From NCBI GenBank assembly GCA_963735955.1, contig CAVTND010000003.1, positions 186,001 through 250,000 of the forward strand: a DNA stretch of 64,000 nucleotides, in the 5' to 3' direction. How positions within the stretch are numbered: the first letter of the stretch is position 1; each line of letters starts with the position of its first letter. This document shows positions 29,737 to 41,059 of this stretch, piece after piece. Made by a program: the position numbers and the translations under genes. Below the pieces are notes generated by a model that did not search any database, was not told the DNA's origin, and saw nothing but the letters and a program-made list of their open reading frames with translations. Source of the stretch: CAVTND01 sp963735955. GTDB lineage: Bacteria; Pseudomonadota; Gammaproteobacteria; Burkholderiales; Burkholderiaceae_F.

Positions 29737-30393
29737 TCAGGCTTCGACGCGCAGGCCCTGCCCGGCGGCCCATACTGCGGCTTCGACGCGTGACCGAAAG
29801 CCGAGCTTTTTCAGCACGTGTTTCACGTGCACCTTGACGGTACCTTCGGTGATCTCGAGGTTGCGGGCGATCACCTTGTTGCTCTGGCCGTCTGCGATGC
29901 AGCGAAGAACCGCGAGTTCGCGTTCCGTCAGATCGCGCGCGTCGCGCTGCAGTCCTCGCTCCTTGTCGCGCAAAGCAGCGGTTAGAGTCTCCGTCAGGGC
30001 GTCGCTGATGACCGTGCGCCCTTCGAGCGCATCGCGCACGCGCGACAGCAGCAGTTCGGGCTCCATGTCCTTCAGCAGATAGCCATCAGCTCCGGCGCGG
30101 ATCGCGGCAATCAGGTCTTCCGGCGCATCCGAGACAGTCAGCATGACCACGCGGCGCGAGGGGTCCTCTTCCTTCAGCGCGGCCAGTATCTCGAGGCCGC
30201 CACCGTCCTTCAGGTTCAGGTCGAGCAGGGTCAGGTCCGGATCCTTTGCAGCGGCCAGGGCTACGGCCGATGCAAAGTCGCCGGCTTCTCCCACTACCTC
30301 GATCGACGGGTCGATGCTGAGCAACTGGATCACACCCTTGCGGAACAGCGGGTGGTCGTCGACCACCAGGATCGAGTGGCGCGCGACAGTCAC
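29737..30393 (-). CDS. narL: nitrate/nitrite response regulator NarL
   Basis: 218 residues, frame intact. Receiver domain: ILVVDDHPLFRKGVIQLL with the acidic pair, the phosphoacceptor Asp in LTLLDLNLKDGGG, the VVMLTVSD switch segment and GYLLKDMEPE. C-terminal LuxR/NarL helix-turn-helix: LTERELAVLRCIADGQSNK, VIARNLEITEGTVKVHVKHV. Its start overlaps the stop of narX by 4 bp, so sensor and regulator are cotranslated. By family knowledge it controls nar genes in response to nitrate. Confidence 0.92.
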   Translation of the reverse strand: MTVARHSILVVDDHPLFRKGVIQLLSIDPSIEVVGEAGDFASAVALAAAKDPDLTLLDLNLKDGGGLEILAALKEEDPSRRVVMLTVSDAPEDLIAAIRAGADGYLLKDMEPELLLSRVRDALEGRTVISDALTETLTAALRDKERGLQRDARDLTERELAVLRCIADGQSNKVIARNLEITEGTVKVHVKHVLKKLGFRSRVEAAVWAAGQGLRVEA

Positions 30394-32297
30394 GTCGTTG
30401 CGCCTGCTTCGACTTCACTCGTCGCGGGCCCGACCAGGACGCTCTGTGTCCTGAAACTCAGCCTCACCCGGGTGCCGGTCGGTGTGCGCCGTTCGACCAC
30501 CAGATTGCCTCCGACCGAACGGGCACGGTCGCGCATGATCGACAGGCCGAAGTGACCGTGCGGCGTGCGGTCGGCATCGATGCCCACGCCATCGTCCTCG
30601 ACGGTGACTTCGACCGCACTACGGCTGCGCGTCAGCGACACCCAGGCCTGCCGAGCATGCGCATGATGCTCAATGTTGGTCAGCGCTTCTCGCACCACCT
30701 GCAGCACGTGGATCTGCTCGTTGGCGGAAAGCTCCATTCGCATCAGTTCATTGACAAGCGAGGCGTGCACGCCGGAGCGGCGTTCGAACTCGCTGATTGC
30801 ATCGCGCAGTGCGCCGGCGAAACCCTCCTCGCCCAGTCCGAGGCGAAAAGTGGTCAGCAGCTCCCGCAGTTCGCGGTAGGCGCTGTTGACCCCCTCGCGC
30901 AACTGATCGAGAACATCACGCGCTTCGCCCCGGGGATTGCCATGCTCCAGTGACGTGGCCAGGCGTGCGATCTGGATCTTGGTGTACGACAGGGACTGCG
31001 CGAGCGAATCGTGCAGTTCACGCGCTATCGCCGCGCGCTCTTCGAGCACGCCAAGCCGACGATGCTCTTCCTTGCGCTCGGCAGCGGCCAGCGCCGCGCC
31101 GACGTGGCGGCCCATGGTCTCGGCCAGCTCCAGTCTGCCACACTTCCAGACCCTTGCCCGGCGGCAAGGCTAGCGGCATCACACCGTAGGTGACACCGGC
31201 ATCGACCAGCGGGATCCCGATCACACGCCTTTCCCCCGCCGACCCGGGCTCGGATCGCCAGGTCACGCCGCCCTGTCCCATGCACGACTCGCACTCACGC
31301 TCGGCGCAGGCCCTGACGATCGCGTCATCGCGCGCCAGCGGCAGTCCGCGCGTGGCGCCGGCGTGAATCGAACAGATGACACCACCCTCGACGCCCAGCG
31401 CCTGTCGCACCATCGCCAGCACGCGCGCCAGGGAGTCGGCGTCGAGCGGCTTTTCGGCCAGGGTGCGCGTCGTCTCGTACAGCAGCGCCAGCGACTCATT
31501 GCGCCGTTCCAGGCCGCGTGTCTTCTCCGCAACCTGCTTTTCCAGCGATCCATAGACGCGCGCCAGATCGTCGAGCATGAAGTTGAAGGCCTGGCCGAGC
31601 TGCCCGATCTCATCGGGACCGGTGCAGTCGGCACGGACATTGAAGACCCCGGCCCGCACCCGCTTGGCGACCCCGGCCAGGCGCGCAATCGGCCGGAACA
31701 CCTTGTCGTTGAGCACGAAGAGCGCCGAGACCACCAGCAGCAGCATGACGAAGAAGCCGAGCCCAAGGACAATCCGCAGCCATTGGATGCGGCCTTCCAG
31801 GTCGGTCTCGATACTCTGCACCAGCGCGTCGACCGAGGCGACGAACTGCGGGATCGTCGCGAGGAACTCCGCGCGGTCGCTTTCACTTTCAATGGCGCGA
31901 TCGGCAAGCGGCCTGATCCGCGTATCCCAGTCACGCACGATCGCCTGGTAGAGCGAGGATCGCCGAGTGGCCGCGATCCGTCGGAAGCGCACCCAGCAGT
32001 TCGCGGCTGTGCAGGCGGCGCTCGAACTCAAGCATTGCAGCTTCCGCCGCCGCGGCGACGCTCCGGCAATGCTCCCCGCGGATCCGCAACGCGGGTCGAC
32101 AGCGCATACGACTGCATGCGCAACGAGCCCGCGACATTGATGCCACTTGCCTTGCCGGTTGACTGCTCGGCGAACACCGTAGCAGCAACGATCACCGACA
32201 GTGCCAGCAGGGCCACGATCGACAGGACCATTCCGACCCGGACCAGGGTCGAGCCTGACCACAAGTGGCGCAGCGTCGAAAGCGCTTTCATCCGCAT
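30390..32297 (-). CDS. narX: nitrate/nitrite sensor histidine kinase NarX (frameshifted)
   Basis: Membrane sensor kinase partner of NarL. Features: first helix VRVGMVLSIVALLALSVIVA, the periplasmic P-box region SGINVAGSLRMQSYALSTRV that contacts nitrate, second helix IVLGLGFFVMLLLVVSALFV, HAMP segment, a cysteine-bearing central module (ACAERECESCMGQGG), then the HisKA_3 dimerisation motif ERAAIARELHDSLAQSLSYT with the phospho-His and the ATPase core VEDDGVGIDADRTPHGHFGL. Single extra bases near 32090, 31955 and 31135 interrupt it; each can be removed to give a continuous protein. Start at 32297 (MRMKALSTLRH). Divergent from narK1. Confidence 0.92.
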
Positions 32298-32459
32298 ATC
32301 CACAAATTGGAAAACCGAATTGACCGGGCCGCCTGCCGGCGGACCGGCGTCAAGCTTGGAAGTTTCGCCGATGTGCCCGCACGCCGCCGCAGAGGGACTC
32401 CATCCTATCCCCAACGAGGTATGCGCAACTGCCTCCATGGGCCAAGTCGCCGGGCCGAT

Positions 32460-32508
32460 TTGACGTGGATCACACGAGGTCCGCATTGGCCCCCGTACGG
32501 TGTCGGGA
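32460..32508 (+). promoter_or_regulatory. FNR/DNR-type site and promoter of the nar operon
   Basis: TTGAC-GTGG-ATCAC at 32460-32473 is close to the FNR consensus TTGAT-N4-ATCAA, with one mismatch per half. A TACGGT -10-like element lies at 32496-32501. A transcription start at about 32508 would place the site centre at -41.5, the class II position for FNR/CRP-family activation. The narK1 ATG follows at 32530 with ribosome site GGAGG. Oxygen-responsive control is inference. Confidence 0.65.
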
Positions 32509-32529
32509 GTCCATGAATCGGAGGCCTAG

Positions 32530-33822
32530 ATGGCAGCCACTGCGGGCAGCGCCAGCCTGAAAACGCAGAGCCTGAAAACGCGGCAGTGGTCGGTCGCGAT
32601 CCTCAGCACCCTGGCCTTCACGGTGTGTTTCGCGGTGTGGATGATGTTCGGTGTCATCGGCGTACCACTTAAAAAGACACTCGGCCTGAATGCCACGCAG
32701 TTCGGCATCCTGACCGCCATGCCGGTGCTGACCGGCTCCCTGATCCGCGTTCCGCTCGGCATGTGGACCGACAAGTTCGGCGGGCGCATCGTGTTCTTCG
32801 TGCTGATGCTGTCGACCGTGGTGCCGATCTGGCTGATCAGTTACGCGACCGAGTACTGGCAGTTCCTGGTGCTCGGCCTGTTCGTCGGTCTGGCCGGCGG
32901 CTCGTTTTCAGTCGGCACGCCCTATGTGGCGCGCTGGTTTGACCGGAAGCATCAGGGCTTCGCGATGGGCGTGTTCGGCGCCGGCAATTCGGGCGCCGCG
33001 GTCAACAAGTTCGTCGCACCCGCGATCGTGGTGGCATTCGGCTGGATGTACGTGCCGCAGGTGTACGCGGTCGCGATGCTGGCGACCGCGCTGCTGTTCT
33101 GGTTCTTCACCTACAGCGATCCGAAGCATCTGGTTGATTCAAGGATCACCTGGCGCGAGCAGCTTCTGTCGCTGAAAGATCCGAAGGTCTGGAAGTACTG
33201 CCAGTACTACTCGATCGTGTTCGGCGGCTATGTCGCGCTTTCCCTGTGGATGGTCCAGTACTACGTCGGCGAGTTCGGCCTCGACATTCGCATCGCGGCC
33301 CTGCTGGCCGCCTGCTTCTCGCTTCCCGGCGGCGTGCTGCGCGCCATCGGCGGCTACTTTTCCGACAAGTTGGGCGCACACCGGCTGACCTGGTGGGTCA
33401 TGTGGGTTTCGTGGATCGCGCTGTTCCTGCTGTCCTACCCGGCGACGACCTACACGATCCAGGGAGTCAACGGTCCGATCACGTTCACGCTGGCATTGAA
33501 CGTCTGGACTTTCACGATCCTGATGTTCGTGCTCGGCATCGCCTGGGCGTTCGGCAAGGCGTCGGTGTTCAAGTACATCTCGACCGACTACCCCGGAAAC
33601 ATAGGCGTGATCTCCGGCATCGTCGGCTTGGCAGGAGGTCTGGGCGGGTTCGTGCTGCCGATCATGTTCGGCGCACTGCTCGACCTGACCGGCATTCGCT
33701 CGAGCTGCTTCATGTTGATGTACGGCGTGGTCTGGGTCTCGCTGATCTGGATGTACTGGACCGAAGTGCGCCGCGCCGAAGTCATTGGCCCGCACGCCGC
33801 CGAATTCAGCCTCAAGGGCTGA
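32530..33822 (+). CDS. narK1: nitrate/nitrite transporter NarK1 (MFS)
   Basis: 430 residues, frame intact, twelve predicted helices. NarK1-type features: FAVWMMFGVIGVPLKKTLGL at helix 1, GSLIRVPLGMWTDKFGGR, the nitrate signature GLFVGLAGGSFSVGTPYVAR and later GIVGLAGGLGGFVLPIMFG. NarK1 is generally thought to be a nitrate/proton symporter that starts respiration. First gene of the nar operon, 28 bp before narK2. The narK1-narK2-narGHJI order is common in denitrifying betaproteobacteria. Confidence 0.93.
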   Translation: MAATAGSASLKTQSLKTRQWSVAILSTLAFTVCFAVWMMFGVIGVPLKKTLGLNATQFGILTAMPVLTGSLIRVPLGMWTDKFGGRIVFFVLMLSTVVPIWLISYATEYWQFLVLGLFVGLAGGSFSVGTPYVARWFDRKHQGFAMGVFGAGNSGAAVNKFVAPAIVVAFGWMYVPQVYAVAMLATALLFWFFTYSDPKHLVDSRITWREQLLSLKDPKVWKYCQYYSIVFGGYVALSLWMVQYYVGEFGLDIRIAALLAACFSLPGGVLRAIGGYFSDKLGAHRLTWWVMWVSWIALFLLSYPATTYTIQGVNGPITFTLALNVWTFTILMFVLGIAWAFGKASVFKYISTDYPGNIGVISGIVGLAGGLGGFVLPIMFGALLDLTGIRSSCFMLMYGVVWVSLIWMYWTEVRRAEVIGPHAAEFSLKG

Positions 33823-33849
33823 CCACCTTCCCGACTCAGGAGCCTCGCA

Positions 33850-35502
33850 ATGAGTGCCGCCACCCCGCTGCAAGTCCCGCCTCGCACGACGTCCAGCGCG
33901 GACATCGTCGACTGGCGGCCCGAGGACCCCGCGTTCTGGGAAGAGAAAGGCAAGCGGATCGCCTACCGCAACCTCGCAATCTCGGTGCCGGCGCTGCTGT
34001 GCGGCTTCGCCGTCTGGGGCATGTGGGGAATCATCACCGTGCAGATGCTGAATCTCGGCTTTCCGTTCAGCCAGGCGGAGCTCTTCACGCTGACGGCAAT
34101 CGCCGGCCTCGCCGGCGCCACGATGCGAATTCCCGCGTCATTCCTGATCCGCCTCGCCGGCGGCCGCAACACGATCTTCCTCACGACTGCGATGCTGCTC
34201 GCGCCGGCGATCGGCACCGGCATCGCCCTGCAGCACAAGGACTGGCCGCTGTGGGCGTTCCAGCTGATGGCGCTGTGGTCCGGCGTGGGCGGCGGCAACT
34301 TCGCGAGTTCGATGTCGAACATCAATCCGTTCTTCCCCAAGCGGCTGCAGGGCCTGGCGCTCGGCATCAACGCGGGCGTCGGCAACTTCGGCGTGACTGC
34401 GATGCAGATCGTGATCCCGCTGGTGATGACGATGAGCCTGTTCGGCACCATAGGCGGCGAGCCTATGACGCTGATCAAGGACAGCGGGTGGATCTTCGGC
34501 AAGATTCCCGCCGGCACGCCCACGTACATCCAGAACGCCGGCTTCGCCTGGCTGCTGTCGCTGGTGCCTCTGTCGATCCTGTGCTGGTTCGGCATGAACA
34601 ACCTGCTGACCGTCTCGCCCGAGATCGGCGGCACGATCCGTGCATTCCTGAAGATCACCTGGCTCTACACGCTGTCGTTCGTGCCGGCGATCCTCGGCCT
34701 CTACCTGTACCTGCCTCCGCCAACCGGGCTCGGCATCCTGAACATGTGGGTCGCCATTCTTTTCATCATCGTCACGATGCTGCTGGTGATGAAGCTGGCT
34801 GCATTCGGTGCGATGAAGGAGGGCGTGGCGAAGCAGTTTTCGATTTTCCGCGACAAGCACACCTGGTCGATGACTCTGCTTTACATCGTGACCTTCGGCT
34901 CGTTCATCGGCTTCTCGATGGCGCTGCCGCTGTCCATCACCGTGATCTTCGGCGTCAGCCACGTGCCCGATGCCGCGGGCGTGATGCAGCACACGCTGAA
35001 GAACCCGAACGCGCCGTCGGCCTTTACCTACGCGTGGATGGGACCATTCGTGGGCGCGCTGTTCCGCCCGATCGGCGGCTGGATCTCGGACAAGGTCGGC
35101 GGCTCGATAGTCACGCAGGTGATCTCCGCGGTGATGATCGTTGCGTCGGTCGCCGTCGGCTACGTGATGCTGCTCGCCTATAGCTCAGCCACGCCCGAGC
35201 AGTACTTCACGGTGTTCATGCTGCTGTTCTTGCTGCTGTTCACAGCGACCGGCATCGGCAATGGCTCGACGTTCCGCTCGATCGGCGTCATCTTCGACCG
35301 CACGCAGGCCGGACCGGTGCTCGGCTGGACCTCGGCGGTGGCCGCGTACGGCGCGTTCGTCGCGCCGGTGGTGATCGGCGCACAGATCAAGGCCGGAACG
35401 CCGCAGGTCGCGATGTACGGCTTTGCGGTGTTCTACGCACTGTGCCTGATCCTGAACTGGTGGTTCTACCTGCGCCGCAACGCGTACGTGAAGAACCCTT
35501 GA
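33850..35502 (+). CDS. narK2: nitrate/nitrite antiporter NarK2 (MFS)
   Basis: 550 residues, frame intact, longer than narK1 because of an N-terminal extension (WRPEDPAFWEEKGKRIAYRN) and an enlarged central loop, both typical of NarK2. Signature segments: GATMRIPASFLIRLAGGRNT, WSGVGGGNFASSMSNINPFF with PKRLQGLALGINAGVGNFGV, and WMGPFVGALFRPIGGWISDK. Ribosome site CAGGAG upstream. The family exchanges nitrate for nitrite, preventing nitrite build-up. 22 bp before narG. Confidence 0.93.
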   Translation: MSAATPLQVPPRTTSSADIVDWRPEDPAFWEEKGKRIAYRNLAISVPALLCGFAVWGMWGIITVQMLNLGFPFSQAELFTLTAIAGLAGATMRIPASFLIRLAGGRNTIFLTTAMLLAPAIGTGIALQHKDWPLWAFQLMALWSGVGGGNFASSMSNINPFFPKRLQGLALGINAGVGNFGVTAMQIVIPLVMTMSLFGTIGGEPMTLIKDSGWIFGKIPAGTPTYIQNAGFAWLLSLVPLSILCWFGMNNLLTVSPEIGGTIRAFLKITWLYTLSFVPAILGLYLYLPPPTGLGILNMWVAILFIIVTMLLVMKLAAFGAMKEGVAKQFSIFRDKHTWSMTLLYIVTFGSFIGFSMALPLSITVIFGVSHVPDAAGVMQHTLKNPNAPSAFTYAWMGPFVGALFRPIGGWISDKVGGSIVTQVISAVMIVASVAVGYVMLLAYSSATPEQYFTVFMLLFLLLFTATGIGNGSTFRSIGVIFDRTQAGPVLGWTSAVAAYGAFVAPVVIGAQIKAGTPQVAMYGFAVFYALCLILNWWFYLRRNAYVKNP

Positions 35503-35524
35503 CATCCCTGCTGCGGAGAACCTG

Positions 35525-38500
35525 ATGAGTCACTTTCTAGACCGCCTCACGCACTTCACACTGCCGAAGGAACAGTTTGCCAATGGCCACGGCGTGGCCA
35601 CAGGCGAAGATCGCACCTGGGAAGATGCCTACCGCAACCGTTGGGCACACGACAAGATCGTGCGCTCGACACATGGCGTGAACTGCACGGGCTCCTGCTC
35701 GTGGAAGATCTACGTCAAGGGCGGCATCGTTACCTGGGAGACGCAGCAGACCGACTACCCGCGTACCCGTGCTGATCTTCCCAACCATGAGCCGCGCGGC
35801 TGCGCGCGCGGCGCGTCCTATTCCTGGTATCTCTACAGCGCCAACCGGCTGAAGTACCCGATGGTGCGCGGCCGGCTGATCGAGCGCTGGCGCGCCGCGC
35901 TGAAGAACGCGAAAACCCCGGTCGACGCCTGGGCCAGCATCGTCGAGGACCCGTCGGCGCGGCGCGACTACCAGAAGGTGCGCGGCATGGGCGGTTTCGT
36001 GCGCAGCTCGTGGGACGAAGTGAACCAGCTGATCGCCGCGGCCAACGTCTACACGATCAAGACGCATGGCCCGGACCGCGTGATCGGATTTTCACCGATT
36101 CCGGCGATGAGCATGGTCAGCTATGCCGCCGGCAGCCGCTATCTGAGCCTGATCGGCGGCGTCTGCATGAGCTTCTACGACTGGTACTGCGACCTGCCGC
36201 CGGCCAGTCCGCAGATCTGGGGCGAACAGACCGACGTGCCGGAATCGGCCGACTGGTACAACAGCACTTACCTGATCGCCTGGGGCAGCAATGTGCCGCA
36301 GACGCGCACGCCGGACGCGCACTTCTTCACCGAGGTCCGCTACAAGGGCGCAAAGACGGTCGCGGTGACACCTGACTACTCGGAGGTCGCCAAGCTCTCC
36401 GATCTCTGGCTGCACCCCAAGCAGGGCACGGACGCGGCCCTCGCGATGGCCATGGGCCATGTGGCGCTGAAAGAGTTCTACTTCAACAAGCGCTCCGCGT
36501 ACTTCGACGATTACGCCCGCCGTTACACCGACCTGCCGCTGCTGGTACGGCTGAATGAGACGGCGCTCCCCGATGGCAGCAAGGTCTTGGCGCCGGACCG
36601 TTACGTGCGGGCCAGCGACTTCGCCGACCGGCTGGGCCAGGACAACAACCCGGACTGGAAGACCGTCGCGTTCGATGCGAACGGGCAGATCGTGTTGCCG
36701 AACGGATCGATCGGATTCCGGTGGGGGCCGGAGGGCCGTGGCGACGCCGGCAGGTGGAATCTCGAAGCGAAGGAAGGCCGCAGCGATGCGGACGTGAAAC
36801 TCAAGCTCTCGGTGCTCGAGGATGGGACAGCAGCATGAGGTCGTCGAAGTTGCGTTTCCCTACTTCGCCGGCGTCAATACGCCGCACTTTCCCAACAACG
36901 AACAGCAAGGTGAGCTGAATCGCGCGAAGGTGCCTGCCGTCCGCCTGCGCATGGCTGACGGTACCGATGCACTGGTTGCAACCGTGTTTGACCTGCAGGC
37001 CGCCCAGTACGGGATCGACCGCGGGCTCGGCAGCGGCGCCAAGGACTACAACGACAACGCGCCTTACACGCCGGCCTGGCAGGAGAAGATCACCGGTGTG
37101 CCGCGCGACCAGGTCATCACGGTGGCACGCCAGTTCGCCGATAACGCCGACAAGACTCGCGGCAAGTCGATGATCATCATCGGCGCGGCAATGAACCACT
37201 GGTACCACGCCGACATGAACTATCGCGGCGTGATCAACCTGCTGATGCTGTGCGGCTGCGTCGGCCAGAGCGGTGGCGGCTGGGCGCACTACGTCGGCCA
37301 GGAAAAGCTGCGTCCGCAGACCGGCTGGACCGCGCTCGCTTTCGCGCTCGACTGGATCCGTCCGCCGCGCCAGCAGAACTCGACCTCGTTCTTCTACGCC
37401 CACACCGACCAGTGGCGCTACGAAAAACTTGGAGTCGAAGAGATCCTGTCACCGCTGGCCGACAGGAAGGCCTTCGGCGGCAGTCTTATCGACTACAACG
37501 TGCGCGCCGAGCGCATGGGCTGGCTGCCGAGCGCGCCGCAGCTGAAGACCAACCCGCTCAAGGTGGTCAAGGACGCGCAGTCTGCCGGGCTGGACCCTAA
37601 GGACTACGTGGTGCGGGCGCTGAAGGACGGCAGTCTGCAGATGAGTTGCGAGGATCCCGACGCGCCGCAGAACTGGCCGCGCAACCTGTTCGTCTGGCGC
37701 AGCAATCTGCTCGGCTCCAGCGGCAAGGGCCACGAATACTTTCTCAAACACCTGCTCGGTACCGAAAACGGCGTGCAGGGCAAGGATCTCGGTAAGGACG
37801 AGGCCAAGCCGACCGAGGTGCAGTGGCACGCGCAGGCCCCGGAGGGCAAGCTCGACCTGCTGGTGACGCTCGACTTCCGGATGAGCACTACCTGCCTGTA
37901 CAGCGACATCGTGCTGCCCACTGCGAGCTGGTACGAGAAGAACGACCTCAACACCAGCGACATGCACCCCTTCATCCACCCGCTGTCGCGCGGCGGTGGA
38001 CCCAGTGTGGCAATCGCGCAGCGACTGGGAGATCTACAAGGGCTTCGCCAAGGCCTTCAGCGAGGTCTGTGTCGGCCACCTCGGTGTCGAGAAGGAAGTT
38101 GTGCTGACGCCGCTGATGCACGACACGCCGGCCGAGCTTGCGCAAGCCGCTCGACGTCAAGGAGTGGAAGAAGGGGCAGTGCGATCTGGTTCCCGGCAAG
38201 ACCGCGCCGCAGATCGCCGTGGTCGAGCGCGACTATCCGGAACGTCTACAAGCGCTTCACCTCGCTCGGGCCATTGATGGCGCAAGGTCGGCAATGGCGG
38301 CAAGGGCATCGGCTGGAACACGCAGACCGAGGTGCAGCAGCTCGGCGAACTGAACGGCGTCGACGCCGACGGCCGCCCGCGCATCGTCAGCGACGTCGAC
38401 GCGTGCGAAGTGATCCTGCAGCTCGCCCCGGAGACGAACGGCCACGTCGCGGTGAAGGCCTGGGAGGCGCTTGTCGAAGGTCACCGGCCGCGAGCACGCG

Positions 38501-39312
38501 CACCTGGCGCTGCATCGCGAGGACGAGAAGATCCGCTACCGCGACGTGCTGGCGCAGCCGCGCAAGATCATTTCATCGCCGACCTGGTCGGGACTGGAAA
38601 GCGAAAAGGTCTCGTACAACGCCGGCTACACCAACGTGCACGAGCTGATTCCGTGGCGCACGCTGACCGGCCGCCAGCAGTTCTACCAGGACCACCCCTG
38701 GATGATCGCGTTCGGCGAGGGACTTCTCGAGCTACCGCCCGCCGGTGGATCTGAAGACCACCTCGGGCATCCACAACATCAAGCCGAACGGCAATCCGGA
38801 GATCCTGCTCAACTTCATCACGCCGCACCAGAAGTGGGGCATCCACTCCACCTACAGCGACAACCTGATGATGCTGACGCTGAACCGCGGCGGCCCGGTG
38901 ATCTGGCTCAGCGAGGACGACGCGAAGAAGGCCGGCATCGAGGACAACGACTGGATCGAGACTCTTCAACATCAACGGCGCGATCGCCGCGCGCGCGGTG
39001 GTGAGCCAGCGCGTCAACCCCGGCATGACGATGATGTATCACGCGCAGGAAAAGATCATCAACACGCCGGGCTCGGAGATCACCGGCGTCGCGGGCGGCA
39101 TCCACAACTCGGTGACGCGCATCGTCACCAAGCCGACCCACATGATCGGCGGCTATGCGCAGCTGTCCTACGGCTTCAACTACTACGGGACGATCGGCAC
39201 GAACCGCGACGAGTTCGTCGTCGTGCGCAAGATGAAGAAGGTCGACTGGCTGGATACACCGCGCGATGACTATCTCGCTAAGGCTTTCCAGTCGCAGGGC
39301 GAGAACCCCTAA
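35525..39312 (+). CDS. narG: respiratory nitrate reductase alpha subunit NarG (frameshifted)
   Basis: Catalytic molybdenum subunit, about 1260 residues as in E. coli. N-terminal iron-sulfur ligands HGVNCTGSCSW and EPRGCARGASYSW; the molybdenum-ligand Asp in FYDWYCDLPPASPQIWGEQT; later GAAMNHWYHADMNYRG, YSDIVLPTASWYEKNDLNTS, REHAHLALHREDEKIRY and YHAQEKIINTPGSE. Single extra bases lie near 36823, 37992, 38146, 38241, 38285, 38470, 38728 and 38962; removing each restores the family sequence (for example AVDPVWQSRSDWEIYKG). The break near 36823 looks like two genes but is one. No twin-arginine signal (only a degenerate remnant), consistent with the cytoplasmic enzyme. Confidence 0.94.
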
Positions 39313-39339
39313 TCCACGCCGATCAGAAGGGAGCTGAAC

Positions 39340-40864
39340 ATGAAAGTACGCGCACAGATCGGCATGGTGCTCAATCTCGACAAGTGCATCGGTTGCCACA
39401 CCTGCAGCGTCACCTGCAAGAACGTCTGGACCAGCCGGCCGGGAGTCGAATACGCCTGGTTCAACAACGTCGAGACCAAGCCGGGCATCGGCTATCCGAA
39501 GGAATGGGAGAACCAGGACAAGTGGAACGGCGGCTGGGTCCGCAAGTCCGACGGTTCGATCGTCCCGCGCCAGGGCGGCAAGTGGCAGCTGCTGATGAAG
39601 ATCTTCGCCAACCCGAACCTGCCGGAGATCGACGACTACTACGAGCCGTTCACGTTCGACTACGACCACCTGCACTCGGCACCCGAGATGAAGGCCGCGC
39701 CGACCGCACGTCCGCGCTCGCTGATCACCGGGCAGCGGATGGAGAAGATCGAGTGGGGCCCGAACTGGGAGGAGATCCTCGGCGGCGAGTTTTCCAAGCG
39801 CAGCAAGGACCGCAACTTCGACGACATCCAGAAAGAGATCTACGGCCAGTTCGAGAACACCTTCATGATGTACCTGCCGCGGCTGTGCGAACACTGCCTG
39901 AATCCTGCGTGCGTCGCGAGCTGCCCGTCGGGCTCGATCTACAAGCGCGAGGAAGACGGCATTGTGCTGATCGATCAGGACAAGTGCCGCGGCTGGCGCA
40001 TGTGCGTATCGGGCTGCCCCTACAAGAAGATCTACTACAACTGGAAGAGTGGCAAGGCCGAGAAGTGCATCTTCTGCTACCCACGCATCGAGGCGGGCCA
40101 ACCGACCGTCTGCAGCGAAGACCTGCGTCGGCCGCATCCGCTACCTCGGCGTGCTGCTGTATGACGCCGACCGCATCGAGGAGGCCGCGAGCACCGAGCA
40201 CGACAGGAATCTGTACTCGGCGCAACTCGGCATTTTCCTCGATCCGAATGATCCGCGCGTGATCGAGCAGGCGCGCGCCGACGGCATTCCCGAGGCGTGG
40301 CTCGCCGCAGCGAAGTCCTCACCGGTCTACAAGATGGCCGTGGACTGGCGCGTCGCGTTGCCGCTGCACCCCGAGTACCGCACGCTGCCGATGGTCTGGT
40401 ACATCCCGCCACTGTCGCCGGTCACGTCGCGCGCGCAGTCGGGCGACATCGGCATGAACGGCGAATTGCCCGACGTGCGCAGCCTGCGCATTCCGCTGAA
40501 GTACCTTGCCAACCTGCTGACTGCCGGCGACGAGGAGCCGGTGGCGCGCGCGCTCGAACGGATGATGGCGATGCGAGTCTTCATGCGCAGCCGCCACGTC
40601 GATGGCGTCGACAAGCCCGCCGTGCTCGAGCGCGTCGGTCTGACGCGTGCCGAGGTCGAGGACATGTACCGCGTGATGGCGATCGCCAATTACGAGGACC
40701 GCTTCGTAATCCCGACGACGCATCGCGAGTACGCCGAGAACGCGTTCAACGTGCGCGGCGGCTGCGGCTTTTCATTCGGCAACGGCTGCAGCGAAGGCGT
40801 GTCGGAGACGAGCCTCTTCGGCAGCGAGAAGAAGCGCACGATCCCCATCAAGGCGACGGTGTAA
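39340..40864 (+). CDS. narH: respiratory nitrate reductase beta subunit NarH (one frameshift)
   Basis: Electron-transfer subunit with four iron-sulfur clusters. Cysteine groups: CIGCHTCSVTCKNVW, CEHCLNPACVASCPSG, CRGWRMCVSGCPYKK (Trp in place of one Cys, the normal NarH 3Fe-4S site) and CIFCYPRIEAGQPTVCSE. C-terminal NarH domain includes LGVLLYDADRI, VDKPAVLERVGLT and YAENAFNVRGGCGFSFGNG. One extra G near 40117 (GAAGACCTGC) separates the halves; without it the junction reads CSETCVGRIRYLGV. ATG at 39340 with ribosome site GAAGGGAG. Confidence 0.94.
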
Positions 40865-41059
40865 CGGATGCCACACGCTCACTTTGTTCGCTGCCCCCCG
40901 AGGGGGCTGAGCGCCGTGGCTCCGAGCCTGCCTGCGCAGGCTTGGACCGTGCGAAGTACTGCTGCGTCCCGCAGCGGTGCGGTCTGCAAGACCAGGCCTC
41001 CCTTGGGGCGGCCCGGCGGGAGGCGTGACGATGAAACCATTCACTCTGCACCACCGAAG
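40865..41059. repeat. GC-rich intergenic repeat element inside the nar operon
   Basis: The 195-bp narH-narJ gap is unlike the short or overlapping junctions elsewhere in the operon. It holds GCCCCC/GGGGGC (40893-40898 with 40902-40907, 3-nt loop) and GCCTCCC/GGGAGGC (40996-41002 with 41018-41024). The phrases CTTTGTTCGCTGCC and TTGGGGCGGCCCGGCGG resemble a dispersed intergenic repeat I know from Comamonadaceae and related Burkholderiales. No credible gene lies here. Membership in that repeat family is from memory, not from a search. Confidence 0.6.

Noticed and set aside
33246..35183. Long open frame of 645 codons overlapping narK1 and narK2 in another frame
   Set aside because: It is a GC-driven shadow frame with Arg/Ala/Pro-rich nonsense; narK1 and narK2 match their families throughout.
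36822..38648. narG as two separate subunit genes
   Set aside because: The break coincides with one extra base; the joined sequence is a normal full-length NarG.
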